From an uncultured Bacteroidaceae bacterium (lineage in GTDB: Bacteria; Bacteroidota; Bacteroidia; Bacteroidales; Bacteroidaceae): a DNA stretch of 64,000 bases. The notes under the pieces are model-generated. The model ran no database searches. It was not told the origin of the DNA and saw only the letters and a list, made by a program, of their open reading frames with translations. Of the stretch, positions 27,228 to 34,541 are shown in pieces (positions within the stretch are counted from its first letter, which is position 1; each line of letters opens with the position of its first letter). Position numbers and translations under genes: made by a program. The stretch covers positions 124,001 through 188,000 of the forward strand of contig CALUJL010000029.1 in assembly GCA_944320955.1 (NCBI GenBank). Direction: 5' to 3'.

Positions 27228-28509
27228 GAAAGTCACCACCACGGAACTGGCCGAACTCCTGGCCGAACAGGCCCGGATCCCGCAGAAGTCGGCAGCCGCT
27301 TTCATCCGGATAGCCTTCCCGCTGATCAGCGAGATACTCCTGAAAGAAAAATACCTGAAGATAAGCGGACTGGGAACTTTTAAGTTAATCACGGTCAGCA
27401 GCCGGGAAAGCGTAAACGTCAGTACCGGGAAGCGGATCCTGATAGACAGTTACAACAAAATCACCTTCACCCCGGACCCCGGGTTGCGGGACAAGGTGAA
27501 CAAACCCTTTCAGCATTTCGAGGCAGTAGAACTGCACGACGACGTGGACTTCAGCGCCATCGACGAAGAGATGGGCAACGCCCCGGAAGAAGAAGAAAGC
27601 ATCCCGTCGCCCGCCCCGGAAGAAGCCGCAAAAAGCGCAGGGACTTTTCCGGAAAACATGCAGGACTTTTCAGAAAAAGCGGAAGGCCTTTCGGAAAAAG
27701 ATGCGGCGAAAGAAGAACTAACCACCGAAGAATCAGACGGCGAAACCCTGAAAGTTGAAGAAACAGATGAGGCAGAAGCAACAGCGCTGCCCCATGAAAA
27801 GGGAGAACCCGGCACAGAAGAAGACAAACCGCACCCGTCGCGGGAAGAAGAAGCCGCGCCCGAAAAAACGCCCCTTACAGCATCGGCAACAGAAGAGCCG
27901 GAAGCCCCCGCCCCGACCGTGCCCGCGGCCGGCAGCCGCGGGGAAGAAGAGCGCAGAGAAAGTGCCGACACCTTGGGCGCACTGGCGCTGAAGTCCAAAG
28001 AAGAATATGAAAAGGAGGACCCTGCGAAACGCTTCTCGCTGGTCATCAGCGTAAAGCATTGTTTTGCATTGTCGCTGCTCATAATTGCTTTTTTAATATA
28101 CATCTGCGTCTGGAAGCCCGCTTGGCTTTTCGACTGCGACTTCTCCACCGAAGCCCCTCCCGCAGCCCGAAACGAACAACCGGCCTCTCCCCAATCCGTA
28201 GACCGCACACCGGTCGAGAAAACGAAGCCCATGCCCGCCGCGCAGCCCCGGGCCGACCAGCCGAAAAAGCCAGAAGAACGCATCTGGATCACCGCCCGGC
28301 ATGCCGACCCGCGCGACTACAAAATCATCGGGGCGCTGGACACCGTGACCGTCGGGCCGGGCAATTCCCTGACCAAGTATGCACTCGAATATTACGGCTG
28401 CATGGACCTCTGGCCCCTCATCGCAACACACAACAAAGAAACGCTGCGCAACCCCGACAACCTGCTCATGGGCACGACAATAGTCATTCCCCGGCTGGGT
28501 AAAAAGTAA
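27220..28509 (+). CDS. HU-domain/transmembrane/LysM fusion protein
   Basis: A 429-residue protein with three parts. Residues about 1-95 are an HU-like fold (ISGLGTFKLITVSSRESVN). Next is a long Glu/Ala/Pro-rich linker whose residues about 137-163 are written by the 22-bp repeat. One transmembrane helix (about 280-298, CFALSLLIIAFLIYICVW) follows. The C-terminus (about 367-428) is LysM-like: VTVGPGNSLTKYALEYYG and LLMGTTIVIP. With no signal peptide, the HU part would be cytoplasmic and LysM periplasmic, linking DNA to peptidoglycan. HU domains fused to membrane and wall-binding domains are known from comparative genomics in Bacteroidota; a chromosome-anchoring role is inferred. Confidence 0.85.
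   Translation: MNEKVTTTELAELLAEQARIPQKSAAAFIRIAFPLISEILLKEKYLKISGLGTFKLITVSSRESVNVSTGKRILIDSYNKITFTPDPGLRDKVNKPFQHFEAVELHDDVDFSAIDEEMGNAPEEEESIPSPAPEEAAKSAGTFPENMQDFSEKAEGLSEKDAAKEELTTEESDGETLKVEETDEAEATALPHEKGEPGTEEDKPHPSREEEAAPEKTPLTASATEEPEAPAPTVPAAGSRGEEERRESADTLGALALKSKEEYEKEDPAKRFSLVISVKHCFALSLLIIAFLIYICVWKPAWLFDCDFSTEAPPAARNEQPASPQSVDRTPVEKTKPMPAAQPRADQPKKPEERIWITARHADPRDYKIIGALDTVTVGPGNSLTKYALEYYGCMDLWPLIATHNKETLRNPDNLLMGTTIVIPRLGKK
27628..27707. repeat. 22-bp palindromic unit repeat, locus D (four units, in frame inside a CDS)
   Basis: Bases after the A-runs are at 27635, 27657, 27679 and 27700 (spacings 22, 22, 21). It codes for part of the low-complexity linker of the HU-TM-LysM protein (AGTFPENMQDFSEKAEGLSE), a position able to tolerate extra residues. 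Confidence 0.75.
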
Positions 28510-28585
28510 GGTTAAAAATGCCCAACAGAAAGGGCTAATATCTATTTTTAATAGAAATTATGTCCCGGGGCTGCGGCATAAGCAG

Positions 28586-28593
28586 TAATTTTG
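28586..28593 (+). promoter_or_regulatory. -7 promoter element for the MoxR/Bat operon (TAATTTTG)
   Basis: An exact TAnnTTTG match 28 bases before the ATG at 28621. The in-frame TTG at 28591 overlaps it and is rejected as a start. It probably drives the whole MoxR to BatE set. Confidence 0.6.
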
Positions 28594-28620
28594 CCCCGAG
28601 AAAAACATACCATCACACTC

Positions 28621-29619
28621 ATGGCAGAATCGATAGATATTCGTGCTTTAAATGAACGCATAGAACAACAGAGCACATTCGTCACCAATCTGGTGACAGG
28701 CATGGACCAAGTAATCGTAGGACAAAAGCATCTGGTGGAATCCCTGCTGATAGGACTTCTCTCCGATGGCCATGTTTTATTGGAAGGCGTACCCGGACTG
28801 GCCAAAACCTTGGCCATAAAGACGCTGGCCTCCCTGGTCAACGCTTCCTTCAGCCGCATACAGTTTACCCCCGACCTCCTGCCCGCCGACGTGATGGGCA
28901 CGATGATCTACAGCCAGCGCGAGGAGAAATTCATCTCGAAGAAAGGCCCCATCTTCGCCAACTTCGTGCTGGCCGACGAAATCAACCGCGCGCCGGCCAA
29001 AGTGCAGAGCGCCCTGCTCGAAGCCATGCAGGAGCGCCAGGTCACGATAGCCAAGGAAACATTCAAACTGCCCGACCCTTTCCTCGTCCTGGCCACCCAG
29101 AACCCGATAGAGCAGGAGGGTACCTACCAGTTGCCCGAGGCGCAAGTAGACCGATTCATGCTGAAAGTCCTCATCAGCTACCCCTCGGCCGAAGAAGAGC
29201 GCCGCATCGTACGCCAGAACATCAGCGGAGAGCAGAAAAAGCCCTTGCGCCCGATCCTGACGACCGAAGAGATCCATGCAGCCCGCGAAGTAGTACGGAG
29301 CATCTACATAGACGAAAAAATCGAGAAATACATCGTCGACATCGTATTCGCCACCCGCTATCCGGAAAAATACAACCTCAAAGACCTGAAAGCCCTCATA
29401 GAATTCGGCTGTTCCCCCCGCGCTTCCATCAATCTGGCCCTGGCCTCCCGTGCCTACGCCTTCATCCACCGGCGGGGATATGTGATACCCGAAGACGTCC
29501 GCGCCGTGGCCCACGACGTATTGCGCCACCGCATCGGCCTCTCCTATGAGGCGGAAGCGACCAATGTGACCTCCGACGACTTAATCAACGACATCATCAA
29601 TAAGGTCGAAGTTCCCTGA
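28621..29619 (+). CDS. MoxR family AAA+ ATPase (Bat operon)
   Basis: A 332-residue AAA+ ATPase. Walker A GVPGLAKT is at 56-63, Walker B FVLADEINRAP near 118-128, followed by QSALLEAMQERQVT and the sensor ATQNPIEQEGTYQLPEAQ. MoxR ATPases act as chaperones for VWA-domain proteins such as those encoded downstream. The length is typical. It opens the Bat operon and the next gene starts 32 bases later. Confidence 0.95.
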   Translation: MAESIDIRALNERIEQQSTFVTNLVTGMDQVIVGQKHLVESLLIGLLSDGHVLLEGVPGLAKTLAIKTLASLVNASFSRIQFTPDLLPADVMGTMIYSQREEKFISKKGPIFANFVLADEINRAPAKVQSALLEAMQERQVTIAKETFKLPDPFLVLATQNPIEQEGTYQLPEAQVDRFMLKVLISYPSAEEERRIVRQNISGEQKKPLRPILTTEEIHAAREVVRSIYIDEKIEKYIVDIVFATRYPEKYNLKDLKALIEFGCSPRASINLALASRAYAFIHRRGYVIPEDVRAVAHDVLRHRIGLSYEAEATNVTSDDLINDIINKVEVP

Positions 29620-29651
29620 TTCAGAGAAAGAAACTACCTCTTTTTTGAGCG

Positions 29652-30521
29652 ATGGAAACGGGAGAATTACTGAAGCGCGTACGCCGAATCGAGATAAAGA
29701 CACGCGGACTATCGCAAAACATCTTTGCCGGACAGTATCATTCCGCCTTCAAAGGGCGGGGAATGGCCTTCTCCGAAGTAAGAGAGTATCAGTTTGGCGA
29801 CGACATACGCGACATAGACTGGAACGTGACAGCCCGTTTCAACCGTCCCTACATCAAGGTTTTCGAAGAAGAGCGCGAGTTGACGCTCATGTTGCTCATC
29901 GACGTGTCGGGAAGCCTCGACTTCGGCAGCCGGGGGCAGAAGAAAAAAGACATGGTCACAGAGATTGCCGCCACGTTGGCCTTCAGCGCGATGAACAACA
30001 ACGACAAGATCGGCGTGATTTTCTTCTCCGACCGCATCGAAAAATTCATCCCTCCCAAGAAAGGGCGCAAGCACATTCTCTTCATCATCCGCGAGTTGCT
30101 GGACTTTGTGCCCGCGAGCCGCAAGACAAGCCTTGCCACGGGCATCCAATATCTCACCCAAGTGATGAAGCGCCGCAGCACGGTCTTCATTTTCTCCGAC
30201 TTCCTCGACCCCGCGCCCTTCGTCGATCCCCTGCTTGTGGCCGGGAAAAAGCACGATGTGACGGCCATTCAGGTCTACGACAGCCTCTTTTCGGATTTGC
30301 CCGATGTGGGATTGCTCCGCATCGAGGACGCCGAGACAGGCCTGCAGCAGTGGCTCGACACTTCCTCTTCCGCCATACGGGAAGGACAGAAGAGATGGTG
30401 GAAAGAGAACCAGGAGAAACTCCAGAACACCTTCCGCCGGTGCAACGTCGACCTGGCCTCGATCCGCACCGACGAAGACTATGTGAAAGCACTCATCATG
30501 ATGTTCGAACGAAGAATATAG
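29652..30521 (+). CDS. DUF58 domain protein (Bat operon)
   Basis: A 289-residue protein with the DUF58 signature REYQFGDDIRDIDWNVTAR followed by a VWA-like fold (LMLLIDVSGSLDFGS, a MIDAS-type DxSxS). It is the constant partner of MoxR ATPases. The molecular function is not established; it is thought to work with MoxR in assembling or activating VWA proteins. No signal peptide is visible. The next gene starts 2 bases after its stop. Confidence 0.93.
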   Translation: METGELLKRVRRIEIKTRGLSQNIFAGQYHSAFKGRGMAFSEVREYQFGDDIRDIDWNVTARFNRPYIKVFEEERELTLMLLIDVSGSLDFGSRGQKKKDMVTEIAATLAFSAMNNNDKIGVIFFSDRIEKFIPPKKGRKHILFIIRELLDFVPASRKTSLATGIQYLTQVMKRRSTVFIFSDFLDPAPFVDPLLVAGKKHDVTAIQVYDSLFSDLPDVGLLRIEDAETGLQQWLDTSSSAIREGQKRWWKENQEKLQNTFRRCNVDLASIRTDEDYVKALIMMFERRI

Positions 30522-30523
30522 CC

Positions 30524-31741
30524 ATGAGCGAAAAAGCATTCAGATACAGGAAGGAAAACAGGCCCACGGTTTTTGAAAAGATGCAGGGGAAATCCCGAAA
30601 AGCGGCGCATCTTTTTCCGAAAAGCGGCGCATCTTTTCCCCATTCGCCGCAGCGGCGTTCCCGGATACTCCCGCTATTGCTCCTGGCGGCCTTCCTCTTT
30701 TCGGCAAAAGCCGTAGCGCAGGGCGTGACCGTCGAAGCCCGTCTGGACTCGTTCCAAATCTACATCGGGCAGCAAACCAAGCTCCGAATCCAGGTAAGCA
30801 GCCCGGCGGACCGGAAAATCTCCTTCCCGCTTTTCCCCGACACGCTGGTGCGCGGCGTGGAGATGGTGGGCAATGTAGAATACGACACGCTCCACCTGGA
30901 CGAAGGCAAGGTGCAACAGATTACCGGCACCTACACCATCACTTCCTTCGACTCCGCTCTTTACAGTTTGCCCCCCTTCCCGGTGCTGGTAAGCGGCACG
31001 AAATACCAAACCAACCCCTTGGTCCTGAAAGTCTACACCGTCCCCGTCGACACCTCCAAGCCCGACCAGTTTTTTCCCCTGCGCCCGCTGATGCAAGCCC
31101 CCTTTGCTTGGGACGACTGGGCACACCTGGTTGGGCTTTCCCTGCTGATGCTCGTGCTCCTCGCGGCCGCTTCCTACTGTTTCCTGCGCTACAAGGACAA
31201 CGCCCCCATCATCCGGAAAATCAAACGCAAGCCCAGCCTGCCGCCCCACCAGGAGGCCCTGCAGGAAATAGAAGAAGTAAAGCAGGAAAAGCTGCACGAG
31301 ACAGGAGGAGAAGAGAAGGAATATTACACCAAACTGACCGACATTTTGCGCACCTACATACACCGGCGTTTCGGATTCAACGCCTTGGAGATGACCTCCT
31401 CCGAGATCATTTCCCGACTGATGCAGGAAGAAGGGGAAAACGGGGCTGCCTTCGAAGAGCTGAAGTCCCTCTTCCAGACGGCCGACCTGGTGAAATTCGC
31501 CAAATGGATGCCGGAACTGAACGAAAACGACTACAATCTGATTTGTGCCGTCGAGTTCATCAACAAGACCAAGCAGGAGATTCCCCCGGCTCCGGAGCCC
31601 GAACCGGTGGAAGTACAGATAGAACGGAAGCGCTCCCTGCGCGCCCGGATATTCCTCCTGAGCATCGTTTCGCTGTCATCCCTCGGGGCAATATCGATAC
31701 TCCTCTATGTATTACACGAATTGCAGCTATTGATGTTATAG
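30524..31741 (+). CDS. Membrane-anchored Bat operon accessory protein with repeat-encoded leader
   Basis: A 405-residue protein between DUF58 and BatA. Residues 1-48 are basic and largely encoded by the 22-bp repeat (RKAAHLFPKSGASF), then comes a signal helix (RILPLLLLAAFLFSAKAVAQ). A beta-sandwich follows (about 70-195), then a transmembrane helix near 205-225 (LVGLSLLMLVLLAAASY). A cytoplasmic helical region (YYTKLTDILRTYIHRRFG) and a last helix near the C-terminus complete it. It resembles the unnamed protein found here in other Bacteroidales Bat operons. No ATG or GTG lies between the repeat and the signal helix, so the repeat should be translated. Confidence 0.8.
   Translation: MSEKAFRYRKENRPTVFEKMQGKSRKAAHLFPKSGASFPHSPQRRSRILPLLLLAAFLFSAKAVAQGVTVEARLDSFQIYIGQQTKLRIQVSSPADRKISFPLFPDTLVRGVEMVGNVEYDTLHLDEGKVQQITGTYTITSFDSALYSLPPFPVLVSGTKYQTNPLVLKVYTVPVDTSKPDQFFPLRPLMQAPFAWDDWAHLVGLSLLMLVLLAAASYCFLRYKDNAPIIRKIKRKPSLPPHQEALQEIEEVKQEKLHETGGEEKEYYTKLTDILRTYIHRRFGFNALEMTSSEIISRLMQEEGENGAAFEELKSLFQTADLVKFAKWMPELNENDYNLICAVEFINKTKQEIPPAPEPEPVEVQIERKRSLRARIFLLSIVSLSSLGAISILLYVLHELQLLML
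30575..30645. repeat. 22-bp palindromic unit repeat, locus E (three units, in frame inside a CDS)
   Basis: Bases after the A-runs are at 30580, 30602 and 30624, exactly 22 apart. Units two and three are almost identical (AAAAGCGGCGCATC then CTTTTTCC). It lies between the start codon and the signal helix of the Bat accessory gene. Confidence 0.85.
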
Positions 31742-31766
31742 CTTCGAGAAAGGAATATTTGAAACC

Positions 31767-32750
31767 ATGCAGTTTGCCGACAAAGAATATCTGTTCCTCC
31801 TGCTTCTGATCGTACCCTATATCCTGTGGTACGTGCTGAAGCATCACTCCCTCTATGCCTCGCTGCGCATGCCGGGCAGGCAGAGTTTCATGCAGATGAA
31901 GCCCACTTTGCGCACCTACTTCGTGCACGCCCCCTTCTTGCTGCGCATCCTTGCCTTCGTCCTGCTGGTCCTGATTCTGGCCCGGCCGCAATATTCCAAC
32001 AGCTGGCAAGACCGCGAGACAGAAGGCATAGACATCATGCTGGCAATCGACGTATCGACCAGCATGTTGGCCGAAGACCTTCACCCCAACCGCGTAGAGG
32101 CAGCCAAGAAAGTGGCGGCGGAATTCATCGGCGGACGGCCCAACGACAACATCGGCCTCACCCTATTCGAGGGAGAGGCCTTCACCCAGTGCCCCCTGAC
32201 GCTGGACCATCCCGTACTGATGAGCTTCCTTTCGCAGATCCGCTGCGGCATTCTGGAAAACGGTACGGCAGTCGGCATGGGAATCGTCAACGCCGTGAGC
32301 AAACTCAAGGACAGCAAGGCCAAAAGCAAAGTCGTGATCCTGCTGACCGACGGTACGAACAACATGGGAGATATTTCCCCCCTCACCGCAGCCGACATAG
32401 CCAAAAGTTTAGGCATCCGCATCTATACGATCGGAGTGGGCACGAACGGCATGGCCCCGTACCCGATGGCCACGGCCGGCGGCATACAATACATGAATGT
32501 CCCGGTGGAAATCGACGAAAAGACGCTGCGCACCATAGCCGAAACGACGGGCGGAAGCTACTACCGCGCCACGAGTACCGAGAAACTGCAGGATGTCTAT
32601 CGCCAGATCGACCGGCTGGAGCGCACCAAGATGCGGGTCAACTCCTACAGCAAGCGCGAGGAAGCCTTCCTCCCGTTCGCCCTCTTGCTCGTTGCGGTGC
32701 TGATTTTGGAAAGCCTGTTGCGCCTGACCCTTTTAAGAAGAATACCGTAA
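31767..32750 (+). CDS. batA: BatA, von Willebrand factor A domain membrane protein
   Basis: A 327-residue protein with N-terminal transmembrane helices (about 6-25 and 57-72), a VWA domain with MIDAS DVSTSM (95-100) and TDGTNNMGD, and a C-terminal helix (LPFALLLVAVLILESLLRL). In Bacteroides fragilis the bat genes support aerotolerance; the biochemical role is unresolved. The order MoxR, DUF58, accessory, BatA, BatB supports the name. Confidence 0.93.
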   Translation: MQFADKEYLFLLLLIVPYILWYVLKHHSLYASLRMPGRQSFMQMKPTLRTYFVHAPFLLRILAFVLLVLILARPQYSNSWQDRETEGIDIMLAIDVSTSMLAEDLHPNRVEAAKKVAAEFIGGRPNDNIGLTLFEGEAFTQCPLTLDHPVLMSFLSQIRCGILENGTAVGMGIVNAVSKLKDSKAKSKVVILLTDGTNNMGDISPLTAADIAKSLGIRIYTIGVGTNGMAPYPMATAGGIQYMNVPVEIDEKTLRTIAETTGGSYYRATSTEKLQDVYRQIDRLERTKMRVNSYSKREEAFLPFALLLVAVLILESLLRLTLLRRIP

Positions 32751-32753
32751 GCC

Positions 32754-33815
32754 ATGTTCCGATTCGCCAATCCAGAATATCTCTACCTCCTGTTGTTCAT
32801 CCCGCTGGGGACGATACTCTACTTCTATGCCCGTTACCGGCAAAGGAAGAAGATGGCCCGCCTGGGAGAAGCCGCCCTGATCAAAGACCTGATGCCCGAA
32901 TATTCTCCGTTGCGGAAGAATCTGAAGATTTGCCTGCTGTTTCTGGCCTACATCGGGGCGGTCCTGATGTGCGCGCGGCCTCAATTCGGAATAAAGGAAG
33001 AGACAGTGAAGAAACAGGGAGTGGAAATCATCGTGGCACTCGACATTTCCCGCTCGATGCTTGCCGAAGATGTCTCCCCGAGCCGCCTGGACCGGGCCAA
33101 GATGCTGGTCTCCAAACTGATCGACAGCTTCGAAAACGACAGGGTAGGCCTGATTGTCTTTGCGGGCGATGCCTTCGTGCAACTTCCCATTACCAACGAT
33201 TTCGTTTCGGCCAAGATGTTTCTCCAATCCATCAGCCCCGACCTGATTTCCCGCCAGGGCACCAATCTGCATGAGGCCATCAATCTGGCGGCCGGCAGCT
33301 TCACTTCGCAAGAAGACATAGGGAAAAGCATTATTCTCATCACCGACGGCGAAAATCACGAAGCCGGCGCGCTGGAAGCGGCAGAGGAAGCAGCCGGGCA
33401 GGGCTATGTAATCCACGTCCTGGGCGTAGGACTTCCCGAAGGAGCCCCCATCCCGGACAGCCGGACAGGCGGTTATTACAAAGACCGCAGCGGACAGACC
33501 GTCATTACCCGCATGAACGAACAGATGTGCCGGGAGATTTCGAAAGCGGGGCAGGGGATTTTCGTCCGGGTGGACAATTCCGACCAGGCCGGACGCGCCA
33601 TTACGGCCGAAGTGGAGAAGATGCAAAAAGCGGAAACCAAGCATAAAAGCTATAAAGAATACGACGAACAGTTTATCGCCGTGGCATGGATCGTACTGTT
33701 CTTGCTCGTCCTGGAAGCCCTGCTTCTGGAGAAACGGAATCCCCGCCTCAAGGGACTCACCCTCTTCCGGAAGCCCGCTCCCCAAGACGCGGCACAAAAA
33801 GGAGGAAAGGAGTAA
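32754..33815 (+). CDS. batB: BatB, von Willebrand factor A domain membrane protein
   Basis: A 353-residue paralogue of BatA: two N-terminal helices (about 10-26 and 57-74), a VWA domain with MIDAS DISRSM (97-102), and a C-terminal helix (FIAVAWIVLFLLVLEALLL). It begins 3 bases after BatA stops. The VWA domains of BatA and BatB probably interact with each other and with BatC/BatD at the inner membrane. Confidence 0.93.
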   Translation: MFRFANPEYLYLLLFIPLGTILYFYARYRQRKKMARLGEAALIKDLMPEYSPLRKNLKICLLFLAYIGAVLMCARPQFGIKEETVKKQGVEIIVALDISRSMLAEDVSPSRLDRAKMLVSKLIDSFENDRVGLIVFAGDAFVQLPITNDFVSAKMFLQSISPDLISRQGTNLHEAINLAAGSFTSQEDIGKSIILITDGENHEAGALEAAEEAAGQGYVIHVLGVGLPEGAPIPDSRTGGYYKDRSGQTVITRMNEQMCREISKAGQGIFVRVDNSDQAGRAITAEVEKMQKAETKHKSYKEYDEQFIAVAWIVLFLLVLEALLLEKRNPRLKGLTLFRKPAPQDAAQKGGKE

Positions 33816-33821
33816 AGCCAG

Positions 33822-34541
33822 ATGAAACCGAAAGGAACTGCCCGTTTATTGTATGCCATAGTCTTCTTTTCCATTGCTGCCCTGCTTTTCCCGTGGGGCA
33901 AAGCCTCTGCCCAGCAGGGGAAGCAGCTCCGCAAAGAAATACGCCTGGGCAACCACGCCATAAAAGAAGACAATTACAAAGAAGCCGAAATCCACTACCG
34001 CAAAGCCTTGCAGGCCGACCCGTATAATGTAGAGGCCCTCTACAATTTAGGCGGTGTCCTGGCCGCTACCGGCAAGCCGAAGGAAGCCATGGAGGAGGGC
34101 TATGAGCAAGCCCTGCGCCGCGCGACCTCGCCGGCGCAGAAGGCCATGATATACCACAATATCGGCGATCTCTACATGTCGCAGAAAAATTATGCCGCCG
34201 CCATCGATGCTTTCAAAAACTCCCTGCGCAACGAACCGGCCAACAACGACACGCGCTACAATCTGGCCCTGGCTCAGAAGCTCCTGAAGGAGAATCCGCC
34301 ACAAGAGGAAGAGCAGCAACAGCAGCAGCAAGAACAAGAGCAGGAACAGGAAGAGCAAAAGCAACAACCCGACCCGCAACAGAACCAGCCTCCCACACAA
34401 CCCGAAGAAAAGCGGGACGAGATGGACCGCGAAACGGCCGAACAACTGCTGAAAGCGGCCATGCAGGACGAGCGGAAGGTGCAGGAAAAGATGAAGCGGA
34501 AAGCCTCGTCGAACACTCGGAGCTACGAAAAAGATTGGTAA
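33822..34541 (+). CDS. batC: BatC, TPR protein with Gln/Glu-rich tail
   Basis: A 239-residue exported TPR protein: signal peptide about 1-29 (ending KASAQQ), TPR units from about 43 to 150 (AEIHYRKALQADPYNVEALYNLG; MIYHNIGDLYMSQKNYAAAIDAF). The tail (about 163-205) is a Gln/Glu tract encoded by CAG/CAA/GAG codons, with a basic end. The microsatellite-like tract could vary in length. It is a scaffold protein by family. BatD starts directly at the base after its stop. Confidence 0.9.
   Translation: MKPKGTARLLYAIVFFSIAALLFPWGKASAQQGKQLRKEIRLGNHAIKEDNYKEAEIHYRKALQADPYNVEALYNLGGVLAATGKPKEAMEEGYEQALRRATSPAQKAMIYHNIGDLYMSQKNYAAAIDAFKNSLRNEPANNDTRYNLALAQKLLKENPPQEEEQQQQQQEQEQEQEEQKQQPDPQQNQPPTQPEEKRDEMDRETAEQLLKAAMQDERKVQEKMKRKASSNTRSYEKDW

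Noticed and set aside
26937..28509. HU genes as part of a prophage or integrative element.
   Set aside because: No integrase, phage or conjugation gene nearby; they overlap rimO in a housekeeping operon.
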